Shown in pieces: positions 42,576 through 53,313 of a stretch of 64,000 nt of DNA. Position 1 is the stretch's first letter. Every line of letters starts with the position of its first letter. This DNA is from Astragalus membranaceus. Its lineage: Eukaryota > Streptophyta > Magnoliopsida > Fabales > Fabaceae. The stretch spans positions 49,768,751-49,832,750 of the forward strand of contig CM076851.1 of NCBI GenBank assembly GCA_039519185.1. Direction: 5' to 3'. Under the pieces are notes generated by a model. That model was not told the origin of the DNA and did no database searches. It saw only the letters and a program-made list of their open reading frames with translations. The position numbers and the translations under genes are program-made.

Positions 42576-43680
42576 GATATGTGTGTGTGTGTGTGTGAAT
42601 GTATATTATAAATATAAATATGCATGTGGGCTGCCAGTAGAAAAAGAAAGGAGTGTAAAAGTAAGTGGATTGAAAGACAAGCCCATAATACAAAAGATGA
42701 ATGAAGCCCAACATTGCAACTTGGAGAAAAAGTCACATTACCTAGGCTTGCATTAAAAGGAGGTAGCCGCGAACGTGAATTGGTAATCAGGAATAGGAAC
42801 AGAAGCCACGCACCAACAGTAGCGCCGGCAAGGAGAGGAGGGGGTTTTGGGTACGCGTTCTTGCCACCGTGAGAGAGCTTTGGAGCAGGAAAAGGAGACT
42901 GGAGATTCAGAATAAGAATTTCTCTAACTTCTGGGTTATTTTTATCTCTGTAATTCATGACTCTAATTCCTATTTTATTGTTCTTTATGACTTTGGATAG
43001 CTAAATCCTCTTCTAGGGTCTTAGGTGGATCTTGCATGCTTAGAGACCTTTTTATGTTCTAATTTCATATTTGAATTCCGGTTTTTATTTCAATTAATAT
43101 TGTCCTATTATTTTTATCACATAATTAGGATTAGCTACCCTTTTCATGTTCATAATCAATTAGTTGATCAGCGACCGTACGGCAACTAGTTGGTGGACCT
43201 ATAGGATAATTTGGGCTATAATTAATGCATGACCAAACTTTAATTTAGTCTTCCAATCATTCAACCTTTTTGTTCTTTATGCTTTTCTTGAATTTAAATT
43301 CTTGCATGACCAAACAAGGGTTAATTTAGGAAAAAGAATATTAATCGCGAATGACCAAACGGATTAATAGCTTTAGTAAAGGGATTGGTAATTAAATAAA
43401 ATAAAGGAATTCAAGTAGGAATTAGACATAGGGGAATCGAAGCTTGCAAGTGAAACCGTGACCCTAGACCCCTCTCCATCGATTAAATCTAGTATTTTAA
43501 TTCTAGTTATTTAGTTATTTAGTTATTTTGTTTCTATAATCATCAAACTATTGGTTCGTCTAAACAATAAATAATCTCGACTAGTTTGGTACTTGTTAAT
43601 TAGTCCCTGTGGATACGATAATCTTTTATACTACTTCTGCGAAAGAGTACACTTGCTCTAAGTGTGTTTTTAAAGCAACA
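42380..43680 (+). repeat. 5' LTR of the Athila-like element
   Basis: It starts TGATAAACTCTATTTTAG and ends TCTAAGTGTGTTTTTAAAGCAACA (ends given), bounded on the right by the primer-binding site. Its right third has the phrase GTCCCTGTGGATACGATAAT, which is common at the ends of plant Athila-type LTRs. The base run before it, GTTGG (42375-42379), would be the target site. Confidence 0.75.
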
Positions 43681-43686
43681 AGTTTT

Positions 43687-43704
43687 TGGCGCCGTTGCCG
43701 GGGA
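43687..43704 (+). promoter_or_regulatory. Primer-binding site, Athila type
   Basis: TGGCGCCGTTGCCGGGGA lies six bases after the LTR end. This is the site typical of Athila elements, described as complementary to a tRNA-Asp 3' end. Confidence 0.85.
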
Positions 43705-43874
43705 TTAATTTAGCAATATTAAACGAAAAATATTTTTATTGCTTTAGACATTTTTTTATGCACTAGTTTTATTTTTTTTATTTATCTTATTGAAAAAAAA
43801 TACAAAAAAAAACTGCTAATACTTTCCCAAGAGACCGCTGCAGTTCACCTTTTTTGCAGATAAAAGTTTAAATC

Positions 43875-44336
43875 ATGGTTAAGACAATTGGAGATTATAT
43901 TAGAGAGGCAGACGCACAAAGGAATTTGGAGAAGTCGTCTTGGTATATGCCTCAATGTCAGATCCCATTTCCTCCTCCTCCTCCTTATGAGCCTTATTCA
44001 AACTATTGGGATGACTATGAGCCACCTCCTTATTCCTCCAACTGGGATAATTATGAGCCACTATATCTTTATAGGCAAGAGGAGGAGATACAAGATACCA
44101 ATGATGTATTGGCAAAGTTTATGCAGCAGACAAATGAAAAATTTGAAAGCTTGGAGGGTCAAATTGGAGCCATGAACAACGAATTTGGAATCCTGAAGGG
44201 TCAAATCTCAAGTCTCAATGCTTTGTTATCTCAAGAGGCCCAAGAAACTCATTCACAAACTAAGTCTACCCAAAACGAAGAAGGTGAGCAATACAAAGAA
44301 AGTATTCCTACGAGAGATGAAGGTGTCTCCACTTAG
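43875..44336 (+). CDS. Short leader ORF of the Athila-like element (153 codons)
   Basis: The frame starts MVKTIGDYIREADAQRNLEK, has a Pro/Tyr-rich repeat (YEPYSNYWDDYEPPPYSSNW) at residues about 40-60 and a helical, coiled-coil-like stretch (KFESLEGQIGAMNNEFGILK) at about 85-120. I do not recognise a named domain. It lies 170 bp after the primer-binding site, where gag would begin, so it may be the N-terminal part of a gag or the ORF of a non-autonomous derivative. The stop at 44334-44336 coincides with the junction to foreign sequence, so the natural C-terminus may be missing. Confidence 0.5.
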   Translation: MVKTIGDYIREADAQRNLEKSSWYMPQCQIPFPPPPPYEPYSNYWDDYEPPPYSSNWDNYEPLYLYRQEEEIQDTNDVLAKFMQQTNEKFESLEGQIGAMNNEFGILKGQISSLNALLSQEAQETHSQTKSTQNEEGEQYKESIPTRDEGVST

Positions 44337-45380
44337 AGAGATTAGTCTACCATTCTTGTAAACGGCCCCTCCTCCAAAAACTCTCGAGTTTCGGGGGGAG
44401 GTGTCTTCATAGCCCAGCTCTTGATATCTGTGTCGCTCGGGGGATCTCCTCGACGGAGAACCCCGGTGGTGCCTTCTTCGGGTGACGACCCGGCTCCTTG
44501 ACCTCTCATGCGTGTTAGGGGATGCGTGTGAGGAGGTGCTAGAGTGGGTGTCATGAGGCCGATAGGTCCTTGGGGGTGAGTATGATTCCCCACGCCTGCG
44601 TCGCCTAGGGGGAGAGCGATGGACATGACGTCTCCGAGGTGGGGACCGGTGATGCCTTGAGGTCACCGTCACCGTCGTTGGAGGAACTGTCATCCTGCTG
44701 AGTGGAGGTTGTTCTGGCAGGGCGGTCACGCGCCTTTCAATCTCCCTCAGTCGTTCTTCCTGTTCCAACATAGCTTGAGTGCGACTGGTCAGGAGGTCCA
44801 AAAGCTGATTCACATTAGAGGGTTGGGCAGGTTGACTAGTGCCCTCGTCCTGTATTGTCAAGACGTTGCCCTCGGGGGTATCCTCCGGTCGGGGTATGGG
44901 TATGACAATGATCTGAACCCGGGGTCTGCCCCTGGGAGCCATGAAGCAGCAAGAGAAAAGCTCGAGTAGTGATCATGTGAAAGATAGAAATCTCCCACTG
45001 TGGTCGTCAATGTTCTGTACCGAGCAGCTTTTTGGTCGGCTGCTGTTGGTAGGTCCCTTGCTGTCCTGGCAGGAGGTCAGTGAGCGCCCGGGGGGGGGGG
45101 TACCTGCAAGCCACTTCGACGCTCAAGTCAGTATATCGAATATATGAGTGAAGGTACTAAGGATTAGAGAGTGAACCTTTCTTTGGGCAATGTTTGCCTG
45201 TATTTATAGGAAATCGTGTCCTCTCGTGGATCGTTGGATGGGTAGAGTCGATCTTGACCGTCCAAGCATGTTGGGCTCGCATGAGGTGGATATGGGCTGA
45301 ATCTGTTGGACTGACCCATATCACTTGCTAAGCGCACCTCCTGGTTTTGCTAATGAGACCCCCTGGTTGACTCCAGAACA
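44337..45380 (-). mobile_element. Truncated Tat element: 5' LTR, primer site and gag start
   Basis: On the minus strand this is the 5' end of a second Tat family related to the 21-32 kb element. The LTR is 45011-45380 (TGTTCTG...CAGAACA, 7-bp terminal inverted repeat). The primer-binding site lies at about 44992-45009 and gag starts at 44942. LTR similarity to the young element includes the TGTTCTGTACCG start and GACGCTCAAGTCAGTAT. Everything after the gag N-terminal region is missing. Confidence 0.82.
44339..44942 (-). pseudogene. Tat gag N-terminal fragment, Arg/Ser-rich
   Basis: The product starts MAPRGRPRV, has a helical stretch with TSRTQAMLEQEERLREIERR at about residues 50-75 and then an Arg/Ser/Pro-rich region (HRSPPRRRHVHRSPPRRRRR) at about 100-180. 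This is the same plan as the intact Tat gag at 31214, which also starts MAPTRRS and has SPPRRHR repeats. The frame stays open past the junction near 44340 into the Athila-like sequence, but those last residues are accidental. Confidence 0.75.
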
Positions 45381-45634
45381 GCATCCATAGGAATTAGAGA
45401 AAAAAACTCTAAAAGCTCTATTATATTGAAAGTAGTGAAGATACAAAATGAGAAGAGGTAGGTCATAAATGAGACTATCATCTACCTTATATACTAACCA
45501 ACTAATGAACCTTACTACTAGCTAATGGGCTTACTATCTATATTTTAACAACACAGCTACAAAAGAAAATCAAAGTGAAAAGCCATTAAACATACAATAG
45601 TTGAAAGACTCAAAACCAAATTAAAAGTTCAAGT
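45381..45634. other. Unassigned DNA between a Tat fragment and an hAT pseudogene
   Basis: AT-rich sequence with no ORF. TTAGAGAAAAAAACTCTAAAAGCTCT near 45397 (written here as a landmark in two parts, TTAGAGAAAAAAACTC and TAAAAGCTCT) forms a weak inverted repeat. Confidence 0.25.
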
Positions 45635-47040
45635 TGGTGGATACTAACCTGGAGTTCCACAAAGCCAATCATTTGTGCACAATAGTGCTTCAACATTTTC
45701 AGGCAAAAGAGAACTTCGATACTTATTAAGTTTACGACCACCAATGATAAATGCCGATTCAGATGCAACTGTAGTAATAGGAATACTCAAAACATCTCTG
45801 GCCATCACAGAAAGTTCTGGATACTTGCCCTCACTTGATTTTCAATACTCCAAAACATCCAAGTCAGCAAATAATTTATGGTCAAGTCGTGCTTCAAATT
45901 CAAGCAAATAAACTTGCAAATTAGATTGTTTACTTGTTGATTCACACAAATGGCTCTGATATGTGTCAAAACCTGCCACTTCACTTGAAGGGGGAGGGAA
46001 TGCTTGGGCTACCTCTAACCGATGGTTGTGAATAAGAAATATTTGTGTCATCTGAAGAGGATTTAAGAAATTCTTGAAAAAAATCTACCATTTTGTCATG
46101 GACTTCCTTTGCCAATTTCACGCCCTCAACCGTACCATACAACTTTACATAGCAATATTCCTCAAACTGCAATTTATACCTAGGATCCAAGATAATGACA
46201 AATGATAAAACAACACTATAGTCGTGTCAATACTTATCAAACTTCCCCTTCATGCTTTTTGCCATACAACATATTTGATTCTTACTTTCAAACTCTTCAT
46301 GAAAATAACATGCAACTTCTTCAATCTTATACTGAATTCGCCACACGACATGAAAATAGAGGTTAGCCGTTGGATAAGTTGTGCCTGAGAAAAGAGTAGT
46401 GATGTCATAAAATGGCTTCAAAAACTCGACTAACTTTTCTACCCCAACCCACTCCCCTTCGGATAAATAATCATCAAAGTAGGGATCCATAGTTTTAAGG
46501 AGGCTAAAGGCTTCCCGAAAACCTATTGCACTCTCAAGCATGAGATAACTTGAATTCCATCTTGTAGGCACATCTTGGCGAAGTTGCTTAGATGTTATGC
46601 ATGAAAGTTGTTTTAGACATGATGCAAATTTTGTCTTTCTTGCATCTGAACCTCTAATATATTTAACACTCTCTCGAATTTTAATCAATGAACCCTTTAT
46701 AACCTTAAGACCCTCATGAACAATTAAGTTTAAAATATGGGCACCGCACCTAATGTGGAAATACTCTCCCTTATCTACCAATCCCGAACCAAATAATGGG
46801 TGTCTCTTCAAAATATTTACCATTGCATCATTGTAAGACGCATTGTCTAATGCAATGGTGAATACTTTTTTTTATCAATACCCCAATCTTTAAGTAAACT
46901 AAGTAACTTCTCAGCAAAAATAGAAGGTGGGAGGTGAAAGAACGCTAACACTTTTTTTTTGTATTTCCCAATTCTTGGTAATATAGTGTGCAGTCAACTC
47001 CATATACTGATCGGTGGTGATATTATCGTTCATGTAGCTC
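45635..47040 (-). pseudogene. hAT transposase (RICESLEEPER-like) pseudogene
   Basis: Reading right to left, degraded sequence near 47035-46840 gives YMELTAHYI and WGIDKKVFTIALDNAS, the start of the hAT core. 46823-46227 is an open 199-codon stretch with HIRCGAHILNLIVHEGLK and DVPTRWNSSYLMLE, classical motifs of RICESLEEPER/Ac-type transposases. 46190-45981 (MDPRYKLQFEEYCY) continues it in another frame. 45870-45640 holds the dimerisation region (SIPITTVASESAFIIGGRKL and EALLCTNDWL). Stops and frameshifts inactivate it. The BED zinc finger is missing and no terminal repeats were found. Confidence 0.85.
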
Positions 47041-47760
47041 ATTCCCAGCTGATGTGGGACTAACGACATACACTTTAATTTCCAGTAATCTCCCCCTCAA
47101 GTGTGAGTCAATCACATCGCTGAACTAAATCCAAACCAGGATCCACTTCCCACTCCCCCACCAACCACATGTTGGAGAGTCCGAGGGAGCACAGGGAGCA
47201 ACAACGAGCTAGTCAATGACCAGTACCACCAAGAGACTTGGATAGTCACATCTCCACCCAAAACCTTAAGGCAATGGGTATATGGGTCCTCTCTTTTAGA
47301 TATCATTCATTTAACTCATTTTTAACTAGTTGATCTGGGACTAAATATTCATACTTAAATTTCCAACACATTTGCATCGCTAAATTCTTAATTAGAAATG
47401 TGCAGCAAGTAAATTCTTAGAAAGTTGGATGGCTATGCCTATATGGTCCCTCCACAGTCCTTACCCAGCTAGCACATTGAAGCAATCTCAAGCATCTACC
47501 TCATGCATGATTGCATGAACAGCAGAGGCGACCATTATTGGTAACTTTGAATACATACGTTTTCTTGTGTGGTTGGAAATCAATGGTCGGTTTGTCATGC
47601 CGGTTTTTTTATTTATTAATTAATCTTCGTTTATTTTATCATTCAACAGAAGACGAATAGATCATTTGATCGAGTATCGTTCAGGAAAAGATAATGACTT
47701 TTTAAAGTTAATTAATTTCTGGTATTGTTAATTACTAAATATTTCTTCTCCCCACTGCCG
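47041..47760. other. Unassigned DNA
   Basis: Two GATGTGGGACTAA/TGATCTGGGACTAAA-like phrases (about 47051 and 47330) suggest a diverged repeat. No gene is supported. Confidence 0.25.
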
Positions 47761-47769
47761 CACTCTCGG

Positions 47770-48195
47770 GCTTAAACGGGTGCGGCAGTGTGATAGTGTG
47801 TGCGTGATATTTATCAAAACTGTCTTGGAAGCCGGTCTTGGTCAATGAAGTTGGGGTGAGATGCTACCGAGGTGTGATGTCTGATTTGCATTAAATGATA
47901 ATCCTTCACATTGATCTTGCGAGGGGGATTGTACCTGAAACACTTCGACGTCGAAGTATAAGTCAGCTCAAAGAAAATGTGGCACACAATAATAAATGTG
48001 CACCTGATTCATTGATTGAAGTGCGTATTTATAGGGGAATGTCCCTCGTCTCATTGATTGAAGACGCAAATCGATCTCCATCGTAGAACTTATTGAGTAA
48101 AGGGTGAATCCTTTGGTCTGACAGATATGAGCCGCGGCAGCTGACCCAAATACGAATTGGGCTTAGCCTAGTTCGAAACATTATCTAACTTAGGC
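47770..48195 (-). repeat. Diverged Tat-type LTR remnant
   Basis: GTACCTGAAACACTTCGACGTCGAAGTATAAGTCAG (landmarks GTACCTG, CACTTCGACG and AAGTCAG) parallels GTACCTGCAA..CTCCGACGCTCAAGTCAG in the Tat LTRs. A minus-strand TATA box (CCTATAAATACGC, 48027-48039) lies at a similar distance. Borders are uncertain. Confidence 0.4.
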
Positions 48196-49165
48196 AATTA
48201 CCTCATCTATATAAAAGAGGGGCATGACTTAGACATGCTCAACACATTCCCATTCGTCAACTACAACATAACTCAAACTCACACCCGTCGTATATATTCT
48301 TACTAATTAAATGAAAACCAACTTTTAATTAGTAGCATTTTCTCTATTCTTTTGGATGCTATTTATGGAAAGGAAAACATATATGAAAATGAATTACCTT
48401 ATTTTGAAAAAGTAATTATTTTTTCGAAGTTTTAAAATATTTTTTTGTTAAAAATTTATTTCCATAAAAAGATATATATCAAATTGAAAATAAAATAAAA
48501 TAAAATAAATGGGGTAGATCCAAATCCAAGTGCAGAACACTCTTCTTAATTTTCCTGGGCACACACAATAGTATGGACCAAACATGTGGTGTAGCATCAT
48601 GATTGCAAGCTTTCGAATCCAACCAACTTTTCTGAGGGGTGTGGTTCGTGATCTTCGTATATTTTTGCTCCCCACCTCTTTCATTCCTCTTTTTGTATTA
48701 TATTTGGTTGGTAATGGATTTATTAAAATAATACATGATGAATACTAACAAAAAGAGGAATTTAAAGATAATGGCTTTGCGTTAGATGCTGATTGGTGAG
48801 AGGTACAAAGGGGGGCCCACTGTATGGTTGGCCCCATTTCGGATGCATGCATAATGCATTGCAATTGCAGCATAGAAAAGTAGCTAGTACACCACTTATA
48901 TTTTCACTAAGACCCTATTTTTTTCTTTAATAATTTTTTATGTATTATAGTCGTATAGTATATTTTAAACTTTTAATATATTTTAGTATTGCATTGGAAT
49001 AATGTAAAATTTGCACTCCACATGCATATTAAAAAACACGACTAATTAATAATACAGCTAATGCATGACGTATACGTATTAGGTTAGTATTGTGTTTTAA
49101 TCAATATTAGTTTAGTATTGTGTTTTAATCGGTATACTTGTGCAACATTTTATATACATTATTTT
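48196..49165. other. Unassigned AT-rich DNA
   Basis: No ORF or terminus is supported. Confidence 0.25.
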
Positions 49166-49169
49166 GTTT

Positions 49170-49500
49170 CAAGAAGGTGGGTGGAGGAGATGCTACTTCT
49201 AATCTAGTGGTAGCATTTGATATGAAAACATTAGGAAAACTTTAGGGTGATGTGTTAGATGATGTTGCTGATCTTAAGGCTAGTAATACCCAAAGAACGG
49301 TTGCGCAGTATGATAAGTTTGAACCAGTGGTGTCCAAGACCAATAAGAAGAAATTTCGACAAAAAAAGAAATTGGTCCAGAAAACACGAGGCTATAATAC
49401 TCACTCAAAGACAAATTTCGGCAAATTTAGAAAATGGTCTAAAAAATTGTAGGCTAATTCCCGTTAAAGGACAAATTATGTCTCTGCCTTTTTTTGATCT
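49170..49500 (+). pseudogene. LINE ORF1-like fragment
   Basis: The frame reads DDVADLKASNTQRTVAQYDK and a lysine-rich KKKFRQKKKLVQK stretch (about 49252-49452), similar to the linker between ORF1 and the endonuclease in plant L1-type elements. A T-rich segment with GGTCTAGTCCCCC (49615) follows, a phrase that recurs at 51799 in another LINE-like tail. Identification is tentative. Confidence 0.4.
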
Positions 49501-50109
49501 AACTATTGCACGTTAGTCCTTTATAATTATCTCTAGAATGAAGTGTTTTAGAAGCTCTGTTAGAGGTTTCCTATTATTGCTTTGACTCTATTTTCTTTTT
49601 TTGACAAATGTATTGGTCTAGTCCCCCTTGAACTCATTTATGTCATCTTTCTCTTTTCTCTCTCCTTTTTAATACAATCATAGGGAATTAAGTTCTCTTC
49701 TTCCTTCTAGCGAGACTTCCTTCGTTCTCTTCGGTTAAGAAAAATAAAGTGGGTGGAGGTCAAAGTTAATTCCTAAAGGGATAGTGAGTGACTTATAGTT
49801 TTTTTTTTTTGAGATTTGAGTGACTTATAGTTGATAAATAATAATTAAACTTTTTCTTTGACGTATACGTTTGCCATATTACAAATCAATTTGATGCTAT
49901 CATGGTCATCCTGATAAGTAAACAACTTCATAAATCATGGTTAAGTAAATCCCAACCATAGCCGTTCGATTGATAGTTGATCAATATGGATTTTGGGAAC
50001 GAACGGCTATGATTGAGCAACCGGTGACATGTAATTTTCTTGTACGAAATCATTTTTAAACGTAAGGTTGAGTCATGTTTTCGTTGCCGGTGGTGCTAAC
50101 TTTTCTATA

Positions 50110-50305
50110 TTTTTTTGGATAAACTCGGGTATCCACCGCATGGACAACATTGACTAATCCCTCGCTCATTGTAAGTGCCTCGAGGGGCAGGACAGCTGGC
50201 CCAGAGTTTTAACGCTGCTCCGTACCCAAAGGCGGAGATCGAACCCCCAACCCTTAGTTAAGGGAGGTTCGGCCCCAACCGCTGAACCCACTATCTGGGT
50301 TAACT
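50110..50305 (-). mobile_element. tRNA-derived SINE, family S2
   Basis: A T-run at 50110-50117 marks the tail of a minus-strand insertion. The minus strand has an A-box-like TTCAGCGGTTGGGGCCG and a B box GGTTCGATCTCC. Flanks AACTTTTCTATAT (50098-50110) and AAATTTTCTATAT (50306-50318) differ by one base and form the target duplication. Its sequence is unlike the S1 SINEs at 33.7 and 37.8 kb. Confidence 0.75.
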
Positions 50306-50318
50306 AAATTTTCTATAT

Positions 50319-50856
50319 CATATAACTAATCTGATAAAAAACATAATAATACAAAAATGTGAAAAACAAAACAATTAGGCAGAGATGGACTCGTACCCGC
50401 CACGTAATAGAAAGTGGTCACATGCCAAATAGAAAATGGAAAGCTCTTCTTTTGTTATGTCTTTCAATCATTTGGCTTTGTTTGGGAAATAGGAGAGGAA
50501 GAGAAGGGAGGATTTTATGAGTAGGAAGGGAAGGGAATATGAAGAAAAAGTCTCTGAACTTTTTTAAGAGTGTGATTGTTGACAATGAAAAGAGAACAGT
50601 TGTTGAATGAAAAGAGAACACTTATGATTAATGCATTTTTTAATTTTGAGATTACTATAAAATGATTAAACGGATTTAGAAAATTTTTCAAAGCCCTACC
50701 AAATTTTTTGCATCACATTTTGTGAGTTCTCATATATTGTTGGGAGGTTTAGTTTCTAAAGCAAAAACTCTCCATGAATAGTGATCTTTTCTTTCAATTC
50801 ATTCTTCTTCTTTTATAAAGTCCTCCCCTCTTCTCTTAAACTCCGAAATAGATCCC
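50319..50856. other. Unassigned DNA
   Basis: No coding region or element terminus is supported. Confidence 0.25.
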
Positions 50857-50859
50857 TAA

Positions 50860-51089
50860 GGGTATGTTTGGGAGGGGGTTTTGCGAGGGAAAGGGAGGGG
50901 AGGGCTTGAAAAAGATTTGTCTATATTTTAATATGTATTTAAGATTTTAAAAAATTAAAAAAACAAATTGATAGATATCCATATAACATTTTTAATCACA
51001 CATGATTTATGTTTAGAGACATTTTATAGTTTCTTCAATTCTAAATTGAAAAATATGCCCTCCCCTCCCTTCCCCTCCCAAACATACCC
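50860..51089. mobile_element. Harbinger/Tourist-type MITE, first of a tandem pair
   Basis: It begins GGGTATGTTTGGGAGG and ends CCTCCCAAACATACCC, a 16-bp perfect inverted repeat. TAA occurs immediately before (50857-50859) and after (51090-51092). A 3-bp TAA duplication fits PIF/Harbinger-type elements. Confidence 0.8.
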
Positions 51090-51092
51090 TAA

Positions 51093-51333
51093 GGGTATGT
51101 TTTGATGGAGGGTTAAGGAGGGGAGGGGAGGACTTGACTTTCAATTCTAAATTGAGGAAACTATAAAATATTTCTAAATAAAAATAAAGTGTGGTTAATA
51201 CAATGTTTTATCATTTTCTTTCATATTATTCTGTCATTTTTTTTAAAATCACAAATAGATATTAAAATATAGACCAAGCCCTCCAAAGCACTCATCTCGG
51301 AAACCCTCCCAAATCCTCCACCCAAACATAGCC
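51093..51333. mobile_element. Harbinger/Tourist-type MITE, second of a tandem pair
   Basis: It begins GGGTATGTTTTGATGGAGG and ends CCTCCACCCAAACATAGCC, with TAA on both sides (51090-51092 and 51334-51336). The middle TAA is shared with the first MITE. Internal sequence is the reverse of the first copy (TTCAATTCTAAATTGA occurs in both, at different ends). Confidence 0.75.
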
Positions 51334-51706
51334 TAACTTAAAAAAAAAGAGCTTAATAGGCACTAATAGTTAGTTTTACATTCACATCAAATGAAAAGAC
51401 ATCATATTTGTATGATCTCCTTTATATACAATTTAAAGTTGACTATAGAATAATGAGTTTTCATTTGACTTACCATATTTATCTTAAAGTTGACTATAGG
51501 ATTGAGGTTTAAAATGTGCTTAATTTGGCTAGCAAATTAGTGAGGTAAAAATAATAGACACAAATTTTTGAAAGCATTTTAAACAACAAATTAAGTAAAA
51601 GGGTGTGAAAATCAGTATTGAGAATGAGTTGGAATGTGTTCACTAAGTAACTCATTTCCAGTGCAGTACTGTTGCGTCTAATGCTGCAGCAATAGATGCT
51701 GTCGCA

Positions 51707-52020
51707 ATAGTTGAGGCATATACTGAGTCTTCAACCGTAATAGGTTAGGTCTTCTGTATTATCGCTTTCGATGACTTTTTGTCCTGCCATGGGTATTGGT
51801 CTAGTCCCCCAATGGTTTCCCTCTGTTCTCATTCTTTTTACTCTTTTTAATGATAACATAGAGGGGTACTCTTTTTCCTTTTAGATGATTTTTTCCTAAG
51901 AAGAGTTTGCATCGAAAGGAGGCTCCTTTCCTTTTTTTTAAAAAAAAGGGAATGTATGGATTTCTAAAAAAATATAGAGGATATAAAAAGAGTGTAGTTG
52001 AGGCATATACTGAGTCTTTA
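51707..52020. repeat. Retroposed tail flanked by about 26-bp direct repeats
   Basis: AGTTGAGGCATATACTGAGT at 51707 recurs at about 51993, extending to CTTnAACC with one mismatch. Between them is T-rich sequence with ATTGGTCTAGTCCCCC, as in the LINE-like tail near 49.6 kb. It may be a 5'-truncated LINE insertion with a long target duplication. Confidence 0.45.
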
Positions 52021-52149
52021 ACCAACATCGTTGGTCCAGTGAGATAAGCTATCTTGAGATATATTACGATTGAAGTCCTCTAAAGCAAAACTAGGAAGTA
52101 AATCCCACCAGTGGAAACCCTAACTTATAAAGCTGTAATTAGCAAGCTT
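52021..52149 (-). pseudogene. LINE RNase H end, left part
   Basis: On the minus strand the frame continues from 53896 across the solo LTR as LANYSFIS and later GFPLVGFTS, the C-terminus of an L1-type RNase H. The junction codons match when one AGCTT copy is removed. Confidence 0.6.
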
Positions 52150-52527
52150 TGTTGAACCAAGGACAAACACTCGTTGTTTTGTATGATAACAAATTACACA
52201 TTGTCTACTAATGGTTGCAGTTGAATGAAAGTACAGGGACAAAATCAAAGAACGGGGATTAAATCAAAGAGCAGGGACTAAAGTGCAATGGCTTGCAGAA
52301 GGAGCAACAATGAAGTTGAAGACCTAATTGTTTATCTGCTTTTGATAGGACTCAAATGTAAGATCCTATCCCTTCAGCTTTATGACATTTAGTAGAAGAG
52401 AGATGAAGTTTTTAAAAATGTTTTAAAAATAAAATTGTTGTGTTGAAAGTCTTGAAAAATATTTTAGTCAAATGCATGCATGCATGAGAAAGGCACACAA
52501 CGTGAGAAAATGTTTTTTAAATGAAAG

Positions 52528-52922
52528 AATCGATTTTCCATTGTCTCATAGGAGTATAAAATCGATTTCTAACTCCCAATGAGACATGATAAATCGATTC
52601 CCAAGCCTTTCCTAAGCAAAACAATCGATTTCCAAGTTATCTTAAAAAGGCAAGAATCGATTACAACATCTCCTTTATTCAAGCAAAGAATCGATTCTTT
52701 CTTTTTCCTATGAAGCTTCATAATCGATTGCTCCTATATTTTAGCAAAACTAAAGAATCGATTCCTCCTTCTTTAGACCAAAGTTAAAATCGATTCTTGC
52801 CTACTCAGGAGGTCCTAAGAATCGATTCCTTCATTTTTCCAAAGACAAATGAATCGATTCCTAAGTTGTCTAAATGCAAAGAATCGATTCTCCTACTTTT
52901 TAACTTCATCAAACAATCGATT
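52528..52922. repeat. AATCGATT octamer array, about 32-bp period (array 2)
   Basis: Thirteen perfect octamers start at 52528, 52560, 52592, 52623, 52655, 52689, 52722, 52756, 52788, 52820, 52852, 52882 and 52915. Gaps are 30-34 bp. Confidence 0.92.
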
Positions 52923-53201
52923 CTTCATTTACATTAAATGTTTTTGTCAAATCCTACGTTTCCTAAACCTATAAATAGAGAGGTGCTTCACACTCTTCAA
53001 CACACCACTTTCCACTTCTCTGCTACGTACTTTCAGATCAAAAAGCGAAGAGAAAAAATAAGAGCTTTCATTTTCAGATCTATATTTCAAAGTTCTTCAT
53101 TTTCAAAAAAAAAAAACCAATCATCTCTCACTCTACTATATTGTTACTATACTGCTGAAGTGATTGGTTCGTAGATCTCATATTGTATTCGTTTTCTAAG
53201 T

Positions 53202-53313
53202 GGTTATTTTGAAATCCTGGGAGGTGTTCTTGGGTCGTTCAATCAGGAGATTGAAGCGGTTATTTTGAAATCCTGGGAGGTGTTCTTGGGTCGTTCAATC
53301 AGGGGATTGAAGC
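53202..53313. repeat. Tandem duplication of 56 bp
   Basis: GGTTATTTTGAAATCCTGGG starts at 53202 and again at 53258. The two 56-bp units differ at about one base. They lie in the presumed transcribed part of the solo LTR. Confidence 0.9.

Larger units (their letters stand above)
42380..44336 (+). mobile_element. Truncated Athila-like element: 5' LTR, leader and a short ORF
   Basis: A 1301-bp LTR (42380-43680) starts TGATAAACTC and ends AAAGCAACA. It is followed by a primer-binding site of Athila type and a leader with an ORF of 153 codons. The internal part stops at about 44336, where an oppositely oriented Tat fragment begins. I find no 3' LTR in the window. The LTR contains a (TA)n run at 42508-42570 and a (GT)n run at 42582-42598. 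Confidence 0.7.

Noticed and set aside
42508..42714. A minus-strand frame ending in alternating Ile/Tyr.
   Set aside because: It is a translation of the (TA)n and (GT)n runs.
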